Assembly (NCBI RefSeq): GCF_004217545.1
Contig: NZ_SHKY01000001.1
Coordinates: 3,968,001-4,032,000, forward strand
From: Krasilnikovia cinnamomea
GTDB lineage: Bacteria; Actinomycetota; Actinomycetes; Mycobacteriales; Micromonosporaceae
DNA: 64,000 nt
Reading direction: 5' to 3'
Both the position numbers and the translations under genes were made by a program. How positions within the stretch are numbered: position 1 is the first letter of the stretch; the number at the start of each line of letters is the position of its first letter. The notes below the pieces were generated by a model, which did no database searches, was not told the origin of the DNA, and was given only the letters and a program-made list of their open reading frames with translations. This document shows positions 16,960 through 24,649 of the stretch, piece after piece.

Positions 16960-17031
16960 ATGGAGCGGCAAGTTCACCTGACCCGGCGCCGGGTCGTCGA
17001 CTTCCGCCTGGTGGCCAGCAGCGCCTGTTGA
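16960..17031 (+). CDS. Cysteine-ending leader peptide upstream of the sulfur operon
   Basis: A 23-aa ORF whose product ends LTRRRVVDFRLVASSAC. The pattern R-R-R-x-V-D-x-x-x-V-A-S-x-x-C resembles short peptides annotated as putative leader peptides upstream of sulfur-metabolism genes in actinobacteria. A -10-like TAGGGT ends 7 nt before the ATG, so the transcript is probably leaderless. The Cys codon is the last sense codon. Cysteine-dependent stalling could tune expression of the cysteine dioxygenase/rhodanese pair 200 bp downstream. This role is inferred by analogy to cysteine-responsive attenuators in mycobacteria. Confidence 0.55.
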   Translation: MERQVHLTRRRVVDFRLVASSAC

Positions 17032-17192
17032 GCGCCCGGACGATGGCCTCGGCGCCGAACGGCGCGGCCGTCGTCTCGCTCGGCGATGACTCGGAAGCCG
17101 GCCCGGACGCCCGCTGGCACCCCGAGGGCGCCGCCCCCGGCAGTTCTCCCGTTCGATCCGTACCGCGTGCCGCCGTGCGCTGGTGCGTTAAA

Positions 17193-17209
17193 CCTACTAA
17201 ACACATAGG
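17193..17209. promoter_or_regulatory. Sulfur-regulon motif, site 1 (cysteine dioxygenase)
   Basis: CCTACTAAACACATAGG lies 24 bp before the cysteine dioxygenase ATG. Its outer CCTA/TAGG bases form an inverted repeat. Related 17-bp sequences occur at 21455-21471 (14/17 on the reverse strand) and 20904-20920 (12/17). The Rrf2 regulator at 20905-21321 is the obvious candidate binder. Confidence 0.5.
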
Positions 17210-17232
17210 CATTAGGAGTATTGGAGGCCGTC

Positions 17233-17706
17233 ATGGCGCACGTAGGAACAGTCATCGATCACCTGGCCGTCGCCCGCCGCTACGCGGACGACCCGGTCGC
17301 CTGGCCGGTCGCACCACGATTCAGCGCGACCGGCCGGTGGTATGCGAGGATCGCGGAGCATCGCGAATACGAGGTGTGGCTGCTCACCTGGCTACCCGGC
17401 CAGGGGACGGATCTGCACGACCACGGTGGCTCGGCCGGCGCCCTGCACGTGGTCAGCGGCTCGCTCGTCGAGGACGTGGTCGCGCCGGTCGCGGACGGAG
17501 GATTCCGGATGAACGTACGGCACCTCGACGCGGGTATCGGACACGCCTTCGGCCCCCGGTACGTGCACCGGATCGTCAACCGCTCCCGCCGCCCGGCCGT
17601 CAGCGTGCACGTGTACGGTCCCGCGCTGACCAGCATGACCCGGTACCGCCTGAGCGCCGTCGGCCTGGAGGTCGCCGAGGTCGAGCGCGCCGGGGTCCAG
17701 TGGTGA
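17233..17706 (+). CDS. Cysteine dioxygenase-like cupin protein
   Basis: A 157-aa cupin. The metal site is in DLHDHGGSAGALHVVSGSL (residues about 59-77), with the His-x-His ligand pair, and the third His is in GPRYVHRIVNRS (about 111-122). This matches cysteine dioxygenases, which oxidise L-cysteine to cysteine sulfinate, although other thiol dioxygenases are possible. The ATG at 17233 has GGAGG 6 nt upstream. The rhodanese gene overlaps its stop by GTGA. A cysteine-ending leader peptide and a 17-bp palindromic motif lie upstream, which suggests sulfur-dependent control. Confidence 0.85.
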   Translation: MAHVGTVIDHLAVARRYADDPVAWPVAPRFSATGRWYARIAEHREYEVWLLTWLPGQGTDLHDHGGSAGALHVVSGSLVEDVVAPVADGGFRMNVRHLDAGIGHAFGPRYVHRIVNRSRRPAVSVHVYGPALTSMTRYRLSAVGLEVAEVERAGVQW

Positions 17707-18167
17707 GCGCCGCCCCGCCCGGCTCGTACGGGATCGACGAACTGCTGGCCCAGGCCCGCGCCCGGCTCGACCGGCTGTCCCCGCAGGCGGCGTACGCGGC
17801 GCAGCGGGACGGCGCCGTACTGGTGGACATCCGCCCGGCGGCGCAGCGGGCCGAGCACGGCGAGATCCCGGGTGCGCTGGTGGTCGAGCGCAACGTCCTG
17901 GAGTGGCGGTTCGACCCGCGCAGCGATGCCCGGCTGCCCATCGCCGACCGCTTCGACCTGCAGGTCATCGTGGTCTGCCAGGAGGGCTACACGTCGTCAC
18001 TGGCCGCGGATGCGCTGCAGACCATCGGCCTGCGGCGGGCCACGGACCTGGCGGGTGGCTTCGCCGCGTGGCGGGCCGCCGACCTGCCCACCACCCCCGG
18101 CGACGTCGGCGCGGGCGGTGGGCGGCAGGACGGGTCAGGAGCCGGTCAGGCCCCAGCGGCGGCGTAG
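17703..18167 (+). CDS. Rhodanese-like sulfurtransferase
   Basis: A 154-aa single-domain rhodanese. The active-site loop is VVCQEGYTSSLAA (cysteine near residue 97), preceded by AVLVDIRPAAQRAEHGEIPGAL, as in active rhodaneses. The GTG start overlaps the dioxygenase stop, so the pair is coupled and probably acts in the same thiol/sulfide pathway, moving persulfide sulfur after cysteine breakdown. Its 3' end overlaps the convergent permease gene by 33 bp. The Gly/Gln-rich C-terminal tail falls in that overlap. Confidence 0.9.
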   Translation: MSAAPPGSYGIDELLAQARARLDRLSPQAAYAAQRDGAVLVDIRPAAQRAEHGEIPGALVVERNVLEWRFDPRSDARLPIADRFDLQVIVVCQEGYTSSLAADALQTIGLRRATDLAGGFAAWRAADLPTTPGDVGAGGGRQDGSGAGQAPAAA

Positions 18168-19034
18168 CGCGTTGTCGGCGGCGTTGAAGAGGATGTCGAT
18201 GAAGATGCCCAGAATCAGCACGACGATGATGTAGGCGACCACCAGCGGGGCGTTCACGAGGTCGCGGGCGCCCTGCATCCGGGCGCCGATGGACAGCGCG
18301 CCCGGCACGATGACCAGCAGCTCGCCGGCCATGAGGCTGCGCCAGGAGAACGCCCAGCCCTGCTTGAGCCCGGAGATGAACGAGGGCAGCGAGGCGGGCA
18401 GGATCAGGTGCCGGTACTTGGCGAAGCCGCGCATGCCGAGCACCTGCCCGACCCGCAGCCAGGTCCGTGGCACGTAGTCGATGCCGCTGATCAGCCCGTT
18501 CGCCACCGACGGCGTGGCACCGATCACGACGACGAACATGATGGCGCTCTCGCTGATCTGGAACAGCAGGATGGCCAGCGGGAACCACATGATCGACGGC
18601 ATGGTCTGCAGCCCCGTGATCAGCGAGCCGATGGCCGCGCGCAGCGGGCTGAATCGGGCCACCGCGGCGCCGATCACCGTGCCGAGGAGCACGGCCAGCG
18701 CGAATCCGGTGATCGCCCGGGTCATGGTGAGCTGGATCGACTCCCAGAACTCGCCCGTGCTGATCAGGGAACCCAGCTCGCTGAAGACCTCACCGGGCGA
18801 GGGCAGCGCGTACGGCGGCCTCAGCTCGGCCCAGTAGACGGCCTGCCACAACGCGACGACGATCCCGACCGCCAGCAGTTTCGGCCAGGCGGAACGCCAG
18901 ACGGCGGCGCCGACGCGGCCCAGCGTCCGCTCCTCGACCACGCGGCCGCCCAGTTCGAGCGCGTCGAGCCCGGTGACCTGGTCGGCGCCCGACGTGTCGC
19001 GGTCCGTCCCCTGGGTGGGTGCGTCAGTGGGCAT
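18135..19034 (-). CDS. ssuC: ABC transporter permease, sulfonate/taurine type
   Basis: A 299-aa BPD-type permease. After a polar N-terminus come about six membrane helices. The EAA loop lies in GIDYVPRTWLRVGQVLGMRGFAKYRHLI and the segment GLKQGWAFSWRSLMAGELLV is typical of SsuC/TauC. It is the last gene of the Rrf2-ssuABC set. Its start overlaps the ATPase end by 11 nt. It should import alkanesulfonates or taurine as a sulfur source; nitrate or thiamine-precursor transport is less likely in this sulfur context. Confidence 0.9.
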   Translation of the reverse strand: MPTDAPTQGTDRDTSGADQVTGLDALELGGRVVEERTLGRVGAAVWRSAWPKLLAVGIVVALWQAVYWAELRPPYALPSPGEVFSELGSLISTGEFWESIQLTMTRAITGFALAVLLGTVIGAAVARFSPLRAAIGSLITGLQTMPSIMWFPLAILLFQISESAIMFVVVIGATPSVANGLISGIDYVPRTWLRVGQVLGMRGFAKYRHLILPASLPSFISGLKQGWAFSWRSLMAGELLVIVPGALSIGARMQGARDLVNAPLVVAYIIVVLILGIFIDILFNAADNALRRRWGLTGS

Positions 19035-19815
19035 GGCGGGAGACCTCCGCGCGCAGTCGGTCGGTGATGGTCGCGGCCAGCGCCGAGACCTCGGGCGAGT
19101 CGATGCGCCGGGGGCGTGCGTGGGGCACCGGGAAGTCCTCGATGACCCGGCCGGGACGGCTGCTCAGCAGCACCACCCGGTCGCCGAGCCGGACCGCCTC
19201 GCGCACGTTGTGCGTGACGAACAGGACCGTCAGCTCCTGTTCGCGCCAGATCCGTTCCATCTCGTCGTGCAGGATGTCACGGGTCATCGCGTCCAGGGCG
19301 CCGAACGGCTCGTCCATGAGCAGCACGTCGGCCTCCTGCGCCAGCGCGCGGGCCAGCGCGACCCGCTGCCGCATGCCGCCGGACAGCTCGTGCGGCCGCT
19401 TGTCGCCGAAACCCTTGAGACGTACGGTCTCCAGCAGTTGGGCGGCCCGTTCGCGGCGTTCCGCGCGGCCGAAACCCCGCAGGCGCAGGGCGATCTCCAC
19501 GTTGCCCGCGACCGACAGCCACGGGAACAGCGCGGCCTCCTGGAACATCAGGGCGACCCGGCGGCCACCGGTGTCCAGGACGCCGCCGCTGATCTGGTCG
19601 AGCCCGGCGACCAGCGACAGCAGGGTGCTCTTGCCGCAGCCGGAGGCGCCGAGCAGGCAGACGAACTCGCCCGGGTACACGTCGAGGGAGACGCGGTCGA
19701 GGGCGAGCAGCGCGCCGTCGCCGCGACCGTACTGTTTCGACACGCCGTCCAGGCGGACGACCGCGCTGGTGCGCTGGCCGCCCGCCTGCCAGGTGTCCTG
19801 AGCGGTGAGGCTCAT
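19024..19815 (-). CDS. ssuB: ABC transporter ATP-binding protein, sulfonate type
   Basis: A 263-aa ATPase with Walker A GASGCGKST (residues about 56-64), signature LSGGMRQRVALARAL and Walker B VLLMDEPFGALD. The EAALFPWLSVAGNVEIALRL segment is typical of the SsuB/TauB group. It overlaps the permease gene and follows the substrate-binding protein gene by 19 bp, in the order binding protein, ATPase, permease. It drives sulfonate import on the cytoplasmic side. Confidence 0.93.
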   Translation of the reverse strand: MSLTAQDTWQAGGQRTSAVVRLDGVSKQYGRGDGALLALDRVSLDVYPGEFVCLLGASGCGKSTLLSLVAGLDQISGGVLDTGGRRVALMFQEAALFPWLSVAGNVEIALRLRGFGRAERRERAAQLLETVRLKGFGDKRPHELSGGMRQRVALARALAQEADVLLMDEPFGALDAMTRDILHDEMERIWREQELTVLFVTHNVREAVRLGDRVVLLSSRPGRVIEDFPVPHARPRRIDSPEVSALAATITDRLRAEVSRHAH

Positions 19816-19834
19816 GGACTTCTGCCTTTCCTGC

Positions 19835-20896
19835 TTAGGCCGCGCTGTCGTTGACCGCGGGCTTGCCCGAGGCGGTCAGCAGCTCGTTGAGCGGGCTGAG
19901 GTTGTAGATGCCCTTGAGGTCCACGGGCTCCAGCAATCCGACCTCCTCGGCGTGCTTGGCGCTGCCGTACAACGAGGGCGCGATCGGGTCGACCGTGAAG
20001 GTGAGGTTGGCGAACGCCGACTTCAGGACGGGGTCCTTGAGGGGCTTGCCGGTGAGCGCGGCGAGCTGGTCGTTGGTCGCCTTCTCGGCGGCGGCCTTGT
20101 CGGTGTTCAGGTAGTTCACCGCCGCGATGTGGCCCTGCAGCAGCTTCTTGACGGTCGCCGGGTGCTGCTCGAGGAACTTCTGCGACACGATGAGGTGCGT
20201 GGTGACGAACTGGCCGCCGGGCCAGAGGGTCTTCTCGTCGACCAGCACCTTGCCCTTGGATTCGGTCACCATCTTGGCGACGTTCGGCTCCGGCACCCAG
20301 GCGCCGTCGATGGAGCCCTGGGCGAAAGCCTGCACCGCGGTCGCGTTGTCCTGCGGCAGGATGGAGACGTCGCCGCCGCCCTGCTGGTCGGCGTTGAGGC
20401 CCTGGCCCTTGAGCCAGTGGCGCAGCGCCACGTCCTGCGTGTTGCCGAGCTGCGGCGTGGCGATCTTCTTGCCCTTGAGGTCGGCCGCGGAGTTGATGCC
20501 CTGCTTTACGACCAGCGCGGCGCCGCCCGAGGTGCTGCCCGCGATGATCTTCAGCGCGGTGCCCTTGGACTTGGCCCAGCCGTTGATCGCGGGGTTCGGG
20601 CCGATGTAGGTGGCGTCGATGGCGCCCGAGAACAGCGCTTCGATCGCGGCCGGGCCGGCGCTGAAGGTCTTCGCCTCCAGCTTGGTGCTGCCCAGCGCCT
20701 GGGTGAACAGACCGTTCTTCACGCCGACCAGGGCGGGGGCGTGGGTGATGTTCGGGAAGTAGCCGAGGCGCAGCGCCGTCGCCTCGCCGCTGGCGTCCGC
20801 GGTGGATTTGTCGTCGTCACCGCAGGCGCTCAACGCGGTTGCGGCGGCCAGGGCGGCCGCCGCAATGGCGAAGGCGCGGGTTATGCGGGAGCTCAT
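19835..20896 (-). CDS. ssuA: Sulfonate ABC transporter substrate-binding lipoprotein
   Basis: A 353-aa extracytoplasmic binding protein. The ATG at 20896 has AGGAG 7 nt upstream. The signal sequence ends in the lipobox ALSAC, which places the lipidated Cys near residue 25. The mature part begins LRLGYFPNITHAPALVG, typical of NitT/TauT/SsuA proteins, and IDGAWVPEPN in the middle is a conserved ligand-domain motif. It follows the Rrf2 gene after 8 bp and leads the transporter genes, so all four are probably one operon. The exact sulfonate cannot be deduced. Confidence 0.9.
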   Translation of the reverse strand: MSSRITRAFAIAAAALAAATALSACGDDDKSTADASGEATALRLGYFPNITHAPALVGVKNGLFTQALGSTKLEAKTFSAGPAAIEALFSGAIDATYIGPNPAINGWAKSKGTALKIIAGSTSGGAALVVKQGINSAADLKGKKIATPQLGNTQDVALRHWLKGQGLNADQQGGGDVSILPQDNATAVQAFAQGSIDGAWVPEPNVAKMVTESKGKVLVDEKTLWPGGQFVTTHLIVSQKFLEQHPATVKKLLQGHIAAVNYLNTDKAAAEKATNDQLAALTGKPLKDPVLKSAFANLTFTVDPIAPSLYGSAKHAEEVGLLEPVDLKGIYNLSPLNELLTASGKPAVNDSAA

Positions 20897-20903
20897 GTGC
20901 ACT

Positions 20904-20920
20904 CCTAGGTGGTTTGTACT
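20904..20920. promoter_or_regulatory. Sulfur-regulon motif, site 3 (ssuA start)
   Basis: CCTAGGTGGTTTGTACT matches 12 of 17 positions of the reversed site-1 motif with identical spacing. It covers the ssuA ribosome site and the last codons of the Rrf2 gene, so binding here could block a promoter or read-through. Confidence 0.35.
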
Positions 20921-21321
20921 GTGCTGGTGGCCGAGAGGTCGGCCAGAGTGGTGGTGTCCAGAACGCCCTCGATGGCGTCCCGGACGGCGAGCCACACGTC
21001 GCGCAGACCGGCGGCCGCCCCGTGGTAACGGGCGACCTCCGTGGGTTGTCCGCGCACGGAACTCAGTGCACCGCCAGTCGCCCGAACCACGTCCCCGATC
21101 GCGATCTCCGTCGGGGGGCGGGTCAGGGCGTACCCCCCGTCCATCCCGCGGTGGCTGTGCAGCAGCCCGGCGCGACGCAGGTCGAGCAGGATGCCGTGCA
21201 GGAAGCTGAGCGGGATGTCCTGGGTCGCCGCGAGTTCCGCCGCCTTCACGAGCCGCGGGTGAGCGGCGGTGATGGCGAGCATTGCCCGGACGGCGTAGTC
21301 GGTGCGCGCTGAGACGTACAC
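20905..21321 (-). CDS. Rrf2-family transcriptional regulator (CymR-like)
   Basis: A 138-aa Rrf2 protein starting at GTG. The winged helix-turn-helix is in VSARTDYAVRAMLAI ... VKAAELAATQDIPLSFLHGILLDLRRAGLLHS, followed by the wing RGMDGGYALTRPP. It contains no cysteine, so it cannot bind an iron-sulfur cluster like IscR and is closer to CymR-type sulfur regulators, which sense via a partner or metabolite. It lies directly upstream of ssuABC and between sulfur genes carrying the shared 17-bp motif. Repression of sulfonate and cysteine-catabolism genes is the most economical proposal. Confidence 0.85.
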   Translation of the reverse strand: MYVSARTDYAVRAMLAITAAHPRLVKAAELAATQDIPLSFLHGILLDLRRAGLLHSHRGMDGGYALTRPPTEIAIGDVVRATGGALSSVRGQPTEVARYHGAAAGLRDVWLAVRDAIEGVLDTTTLADLSATSTVQTT

Positions 21322-21454
21322 GGTGGTGACGTCCTCTCCCCGACGGTGTGGATCTTATCTTCGGAATCTCGATCTGGTTGGTGGGAATACTCGATGATGC
21401 AGGGTATGGCTGTCAAGCGGGGATCTTCACCCGATCGGGTTGCATTCCACCAAT

Positions 21455-21471
21455 CCTACGTGTTCAGTAGA
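21455..21471. promoter_or_regulatory. Sulfur-regulon motif, site 2 (sulfotransferase)
   Basis: CCTACGTGTTCAGTAGA lies 23 bp before the sulfotransferase ATG. Its reverse complement matches site 1 at 14 of 17 positions, and every difference is a transition. Confidence 0.5.
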
Positions 21472-21494
21472 GATTCCCCCGTGGAGGAGGCACG

Positions 21495-22445
21495 ATGCCA
21501 CTACCCGACTTCCTCATCGCCGGAGTGCCGAAGGCGGGCACCACGGCACTGCACGCCGCGCTGGAGCGGCACCCGCAGCTCTACCTGTCGCGCCCGAAGG
21601 AGCCGAAGTTCTTCCTCACCGACGGACCGCCGCCGCGCATCGGGGGCCCGGGCGACAAGCAGACGTACCAGGAACACATCTGGCGACAGGAGGACTACGA
21701 GCGGTTGTTCGTGCCCGCGCCGCGCGGCACCCTGCGCGGCGAGGCCACCCCGTTCTATCTGTACGACCCGGCCACCCACCTGCGGATCCACGCACTGGTC
21801 CCGGACGTACGGATCATCCTCATGCTGCGTGATCCCGTGGACCGGGCGCACTCCAACTGGACCCACCTGTGGATCGCGGGCCTGGAGCCGGAAGCGGACT
21901 TCGTCACCGCCTGCCGCCTGGAGGAGCAGCGCCGCGCCGCCGGCTGGGCCGACTTCTGGCACTACATCGGCCTCGGCAGGTACGGCGAGCAGGTGCGCCA
22001 CCTGTTCGAGGTCTTCGACCGGGAGCAGGTGCTCCTGCTGCGCTACCGGGACCTGCGCGAGCAGCCCGCCGCCACCCTCGACCAGGTATGCGCGTTCCTT
22101 GGGGTAAGGACCGGCCTGCTCACGGAGGTGCCACGGGAGAACGTGAATCGGCACGTGGTCGAGGACACCAGGTTCAACGCCGCCCTGCGCGGCCTGTTGC
22201 GCTTCGGCGGGAACGTCGGGCACGTCTTCCCGTTGCCGGTCCGCAAGTCCTTCCGCGGCCCCCTGCTCACGGTGCTGCACCGCCGCAAGGGTCGCCGGCC
22301 CCGGCCCACCCGCCAGGAGCGGGCCGCGCTGCTGCCCTACTTCGCCGACGACCTGGCGCTGCTGCAGGACGTCACCGGCCGGTCGTACGCCGACTGGCTC
22401 TCGCTCGACCCCGCCCAATCCCAGGCCGGAACTTCCCGACCCTGA
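21495..22445 (+). CDS. PAPS-dependent sulfotransferase
   Basis: A 316-aa sulfotransferase of the heparan/N-deacetylase type. The 5'-phosphosulfate loop is AGVPKAGTTALHAALERHP (residues about 8-26). The 3'-phosphate region is LMLRDPVDRAHSNWTHL (about 110-126). Start ATG 21495 follows GGAGGAGG. It would transfer sulfate from PAPS to a hydroxyl or amine, often on a glycan or a secondary metabolite. A propeller-type protein gene follows after 11 bp, probably in one operon. A sulfur-regulon motif in the promoter links its expression to sulfur supply. Confidence 0.9.
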   Translation: MPLPDFLIAGVPKAGTTALHAALERHPQLYLSRPKEPKFFLTDGPPPRIGGPGDKQTYQEHIWRQEDYERLFVPAPRGTLRGEATPFYLYDPATHLRIHALVPDVRIILMLRDPVDRAHSNWTHLWIAGLEPEADFVTACRLEEQRRAAGWADFWHYIGLGRYGEQVRHLFEVFDREQVLLLRYRDLREQPAATLDQVCAFLGVRTGLLTEVPRENVNRHVVEDTRFNAALRGLLRFGGNVGHVFPLPVRKSFRGPLLTVLHRRKGRRPRPTRQERAALLPYFADDLALLQDVTGRSYADWLSLDPAQSQAGTSRP

Positions 22446-22456
22446 ACGGAGCCCAC

Positions 22457-23371
22457 GTGACGATCATCAGCCCCGCCCTGCCCCTTCCCCGCTGGACCGA
22501 CGCCGCCGTGGTGATCGAGCCGCCCAGCACCGAGGCCGGTGCCTGGTCCGGTGCGCCGAGTGCGCTGCTGGCCGACGACGGGATCTACCTCGCGTACCGG
22601 CTGCGGCTGCCGGTCGACCAGGGCCGGGGATACGCCAACGTGGTCGCCCACGCGGCCGACGGCGTGACGTTCCGCACCATCGCCACCGTGACGAAGGAGA
22701 AGTTCGGCGCCGAGTCGCTGGAGCGGCCCGCGCTGACCCGGACGGCGGACGGCCGCTGGCGCCTGTACGTCAGCGCGGCCACCCCGGGCACCAAGCACTG
22801 GCGGGTGGACCTGCTGGAGGCCGACACCCCGGCCGACCTCGACGGGGCAACCCCGCGCACCGTGCTGCCCGGCGACCAGCACGTCGGGGTCAAGGACCCC
22901 GTGCTGCTGGCCGCCGACGGCGGCTGGCACCTGTGGGCGTCCTGCCACCCGCTGGAGTCCTGGAACCACGCCGACCGCATGACCACCGAGTACGCCACCA
23001 GCCCGGACGGCGTGCACTGGACGTGGCGGGGCACCGCGCTGCGCGGGCGTCCCGGCCAGTGGGACGCCCGGGGGGTCCGGGTGTCCACGGTGCTGCCGGT
23101 CGGGGGTGAGCTGCTGGCCGCGTACGACGGGCGGGCCAGCGCCGAGGAGAACTGGGAGGAGCGGACGGGGACGGCGCGGGGGCGCCGGGTGGGCGACGGG
23201 ACGTTCGGGCCGCTCACGGCCGAGCCCGAGCCGCCGCTGGGGTCCCCGTACCCGCCGCACGGGCTGCGGTACCTCAGCATCGTGGCGCTGCCCGACGGGC
23301 GGCACCGGCTCTACTACGAGGCCACCCGCGCGGACGGGGCGCACGAACTGCGGACCGAACTGGTGAACTGA
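22457..23371 (+). CDS. Putative five-bladed beta-propeller protein (GH43/62-like)
   Basis: A 304-aa protein of unclear function, GTG start with CGGAG upstream. Repeated patterns of GxWxLYxS and xDPxxL type (DGRWRLYVSAATP, VKDPVLLAADGGWHLWAS, EYATSPDGVHWTW, LPDGRHRLYYEATR) suggest a five-bladed propeller like GH43/62 families. Catalytic acids cannot be assigned with confidence, and no signal peptide is present, so it is probably cytoplasmic. Coupling to a sulfotransferase suggests it handles a sulfated or to-be-sulfated glycan. That role is an inference from context. Confidence 0.6.
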   Translation: MTIISPALPLPRWTDAAVVIEPPSTEAGAWSGAPSALLADDGIYLAYRLRLPVDQGRGYANVVAHAADGVTFRTIATVTKEKFGAESLERPALTRTADGRWRLYVSAATPGTKHWRVDLLEADTPADLDGATPRTVLPGDQHVGVKDPVLLAADGGWHLWASCHPLESWNHADRMTTEYATSPDGVHWTWRGTALRGRPGQWDARGVRVSTVLPVGGELLAAYDGRASAEENWEERTGTARGRRVGDGTFGPLTAEPEPPLGSPYPPHGLRYLSIVALPDGRHRLYYEATRADGAHELRTELVN

Positions 23372-23450
23372 GCCCCCGTGGGAGCCCTACCAAGTCCGGC
23401 ATCTGGCAATTCATCGTCTGCTATGGATTTCTGCCACTACAGTTTGTTCC

Positions 23451-24533
23451 ATGCTGGACGGTGTGAGCGTACGGGGCGGCACCGATGCACATCTGCAGGC
23501 GTTGCGGGCGCTCAACGCGGTCAGTAAGCGCGTACACAGCAGCCTGGATCTCACCGAGACCCTGGACGCCGTGGCCGAGGGGGTGGTGGAGGCGGCCGGC
23601 TTCGGCCTCGCGGCGGTGAACCTGGCCGAGCCCAACGGCGACTTCACGGTCGTCTCCGCCGCCGGCAGCGACGAGCTGCGCCGCTCGATGGTGGGCACCC
23701 GGGGCAGCGCGGAACACTGGCACGAGCTGTTCCGCCGCGCCGAACGCTGGGGCGCGCTGTACTTCGTCGACCACCGCAAGGGGATCCCGGAGGATCTGTG
23801 CACCTGGATCCCGGACATCCCCGAGCCGGAGGACCCGGACGGCTGGCACCCGCACGACTGCCTGTTCGCCCCGCTGATGGCGCCGTCCGGCGAGTGGGTC
23901 GGGGTGCTCAGCGTCGACCTGCCGGTCGGTGGCCGGCGACCCGGCCCGGAGCAGCTCGAGGTGCTCTCGCTGTTCGCGGAGCACGCGGCGATCGCCATCC
24001 TGCACGCCCGCATGCACTCGTCGCTGGAGCGCAGCAAGGCCCGTCTGCAGTACGCCGCGACCCACGACCCGCTGACCGGCCTGCCCAACCGCGCCTGGTT
24101 GCGGTCCCGGGTGGACGCGCTGCTACGCCAGCCCGCCCGCGAGGTCGGGGTCATGGTGGTGGACCTGGACGGCTTCAAGCGGGTCAACGACGCCGCCGGT
24201 CACGAGGCCGGCGACGAGGTGCTCATGGTGGTGGCCCGGCGGATGCAGCGGCACCTGCGCGAGGGGGACCTGCTGGCCCGGATGGGCGGCGACGAGTTCG
24301 TGGCCGTGCTGGCCGGCGACGACGTGACCCGGGCGGTGCACGAGATGGCCGCCCGGTTCCGCGCCGTGGTCGCCCAGCCGGTCGTGGGGCGTACCGGGAC
24401 GCACCGGGTCACCGCCAGCGTGGGCTGCGCGATCGGCACGGTGGCGGACGGCTTCTCCCGGCTGCTCCGGGTCGCGGACACGGAGATGTACCGCGCCAAG
24501 CGGCTTCGTCTCGACCCGGAGCCCACCCGCTGA
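23451..24533 (+). CDS. GAF-GGDEF diguanylate cyclase
   Basis: A 360-aa soluble protein. Residues about 20-185 form a GAF-like sensor domain, about 186-205 a linker helix, and about 205-355 a GGDEF domain starting ATHDPLTGLPNRAWL. The catalytic motif is GGDEF, intact, and REGD five residues upstream is a complete RxxD inhibitory site. It should make c-di-GMP and be product-inhibited. No membrane segment is seen, so the signal is cytosolic. It is a single gene; effectors are elsewhere, though the EAL-HDOD protein at 8.4-9.6 kb could be one. Confidence 0.93.
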   Translation: MLDGVSVRGGTDAHLQALRALNAVSKRVHSSLDLTETLDAVAEGVVEAAGFGLAAVNLAEPNGDFTVVSAAGSDELRRSMVGTRGSAEHWHELFRRAERWGALYFVDHRKGIPEDLCTWIPDIPEPEDPDGWHPHDCLFAPLMAPSGEWVGVLSVDLPVGGRRPGPEQLEVLSLFAEHAAIAILHARMHSSLERSKARLQYAATHDPLTGLPNRAWLRSRVDALLRQPAREVGVMVVDLDGFKRVNDAAGHEAGDEVLMVVARRMQRHLREGDLLARMGGDEFVAVLAGDDVTRAVHEMAARFRAVVAQPVVGRTGTHRVTASVGCAIGTVADGFSRLLRVADTEMYRAKRLRLDPEPTR

Positions 24534-24592
24534 CCCCCGTCAGCTCAGCCGGAAGTAGTCGAGGTTGAATCCGCACCGCCTGAAGCTCGCCC

Positions 24593-24640
24593 GATCTTGA
24601 AAGGTTCGGGTCAGCTCCGAACCCGAACTCTTCAACCATC
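24593..24640. repeat. 48-bp palindromic repeat, copy A
   Basis: An imperfect hairpin element whose arms include TTCGGGT and ACCCGAA. It matches copy B (57378-57424, opposite strand) at about 41 of 48 positions. It lies between the convergent GGDEF and ROK genes and could also act as a terminator. Confidence 0.7.
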
Positions 24641-24649
24641 CACGCGCCG

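Noticed and set aside
16766..17212. Upstream extension of the STAS frame to about 258 residues
   Set aside because: Residues before MPFDC have no conservation pattern, and the ATG at 16765 has a good ribosome site. The extension also runs antisense to the leader peptide and operator.
21346..21495. A leader peptide upstream of the sulfotransferase
   Set aside because: The short frame there has none of the R-R-R-x-V-D...Cys pattern seen at 16960-17031.
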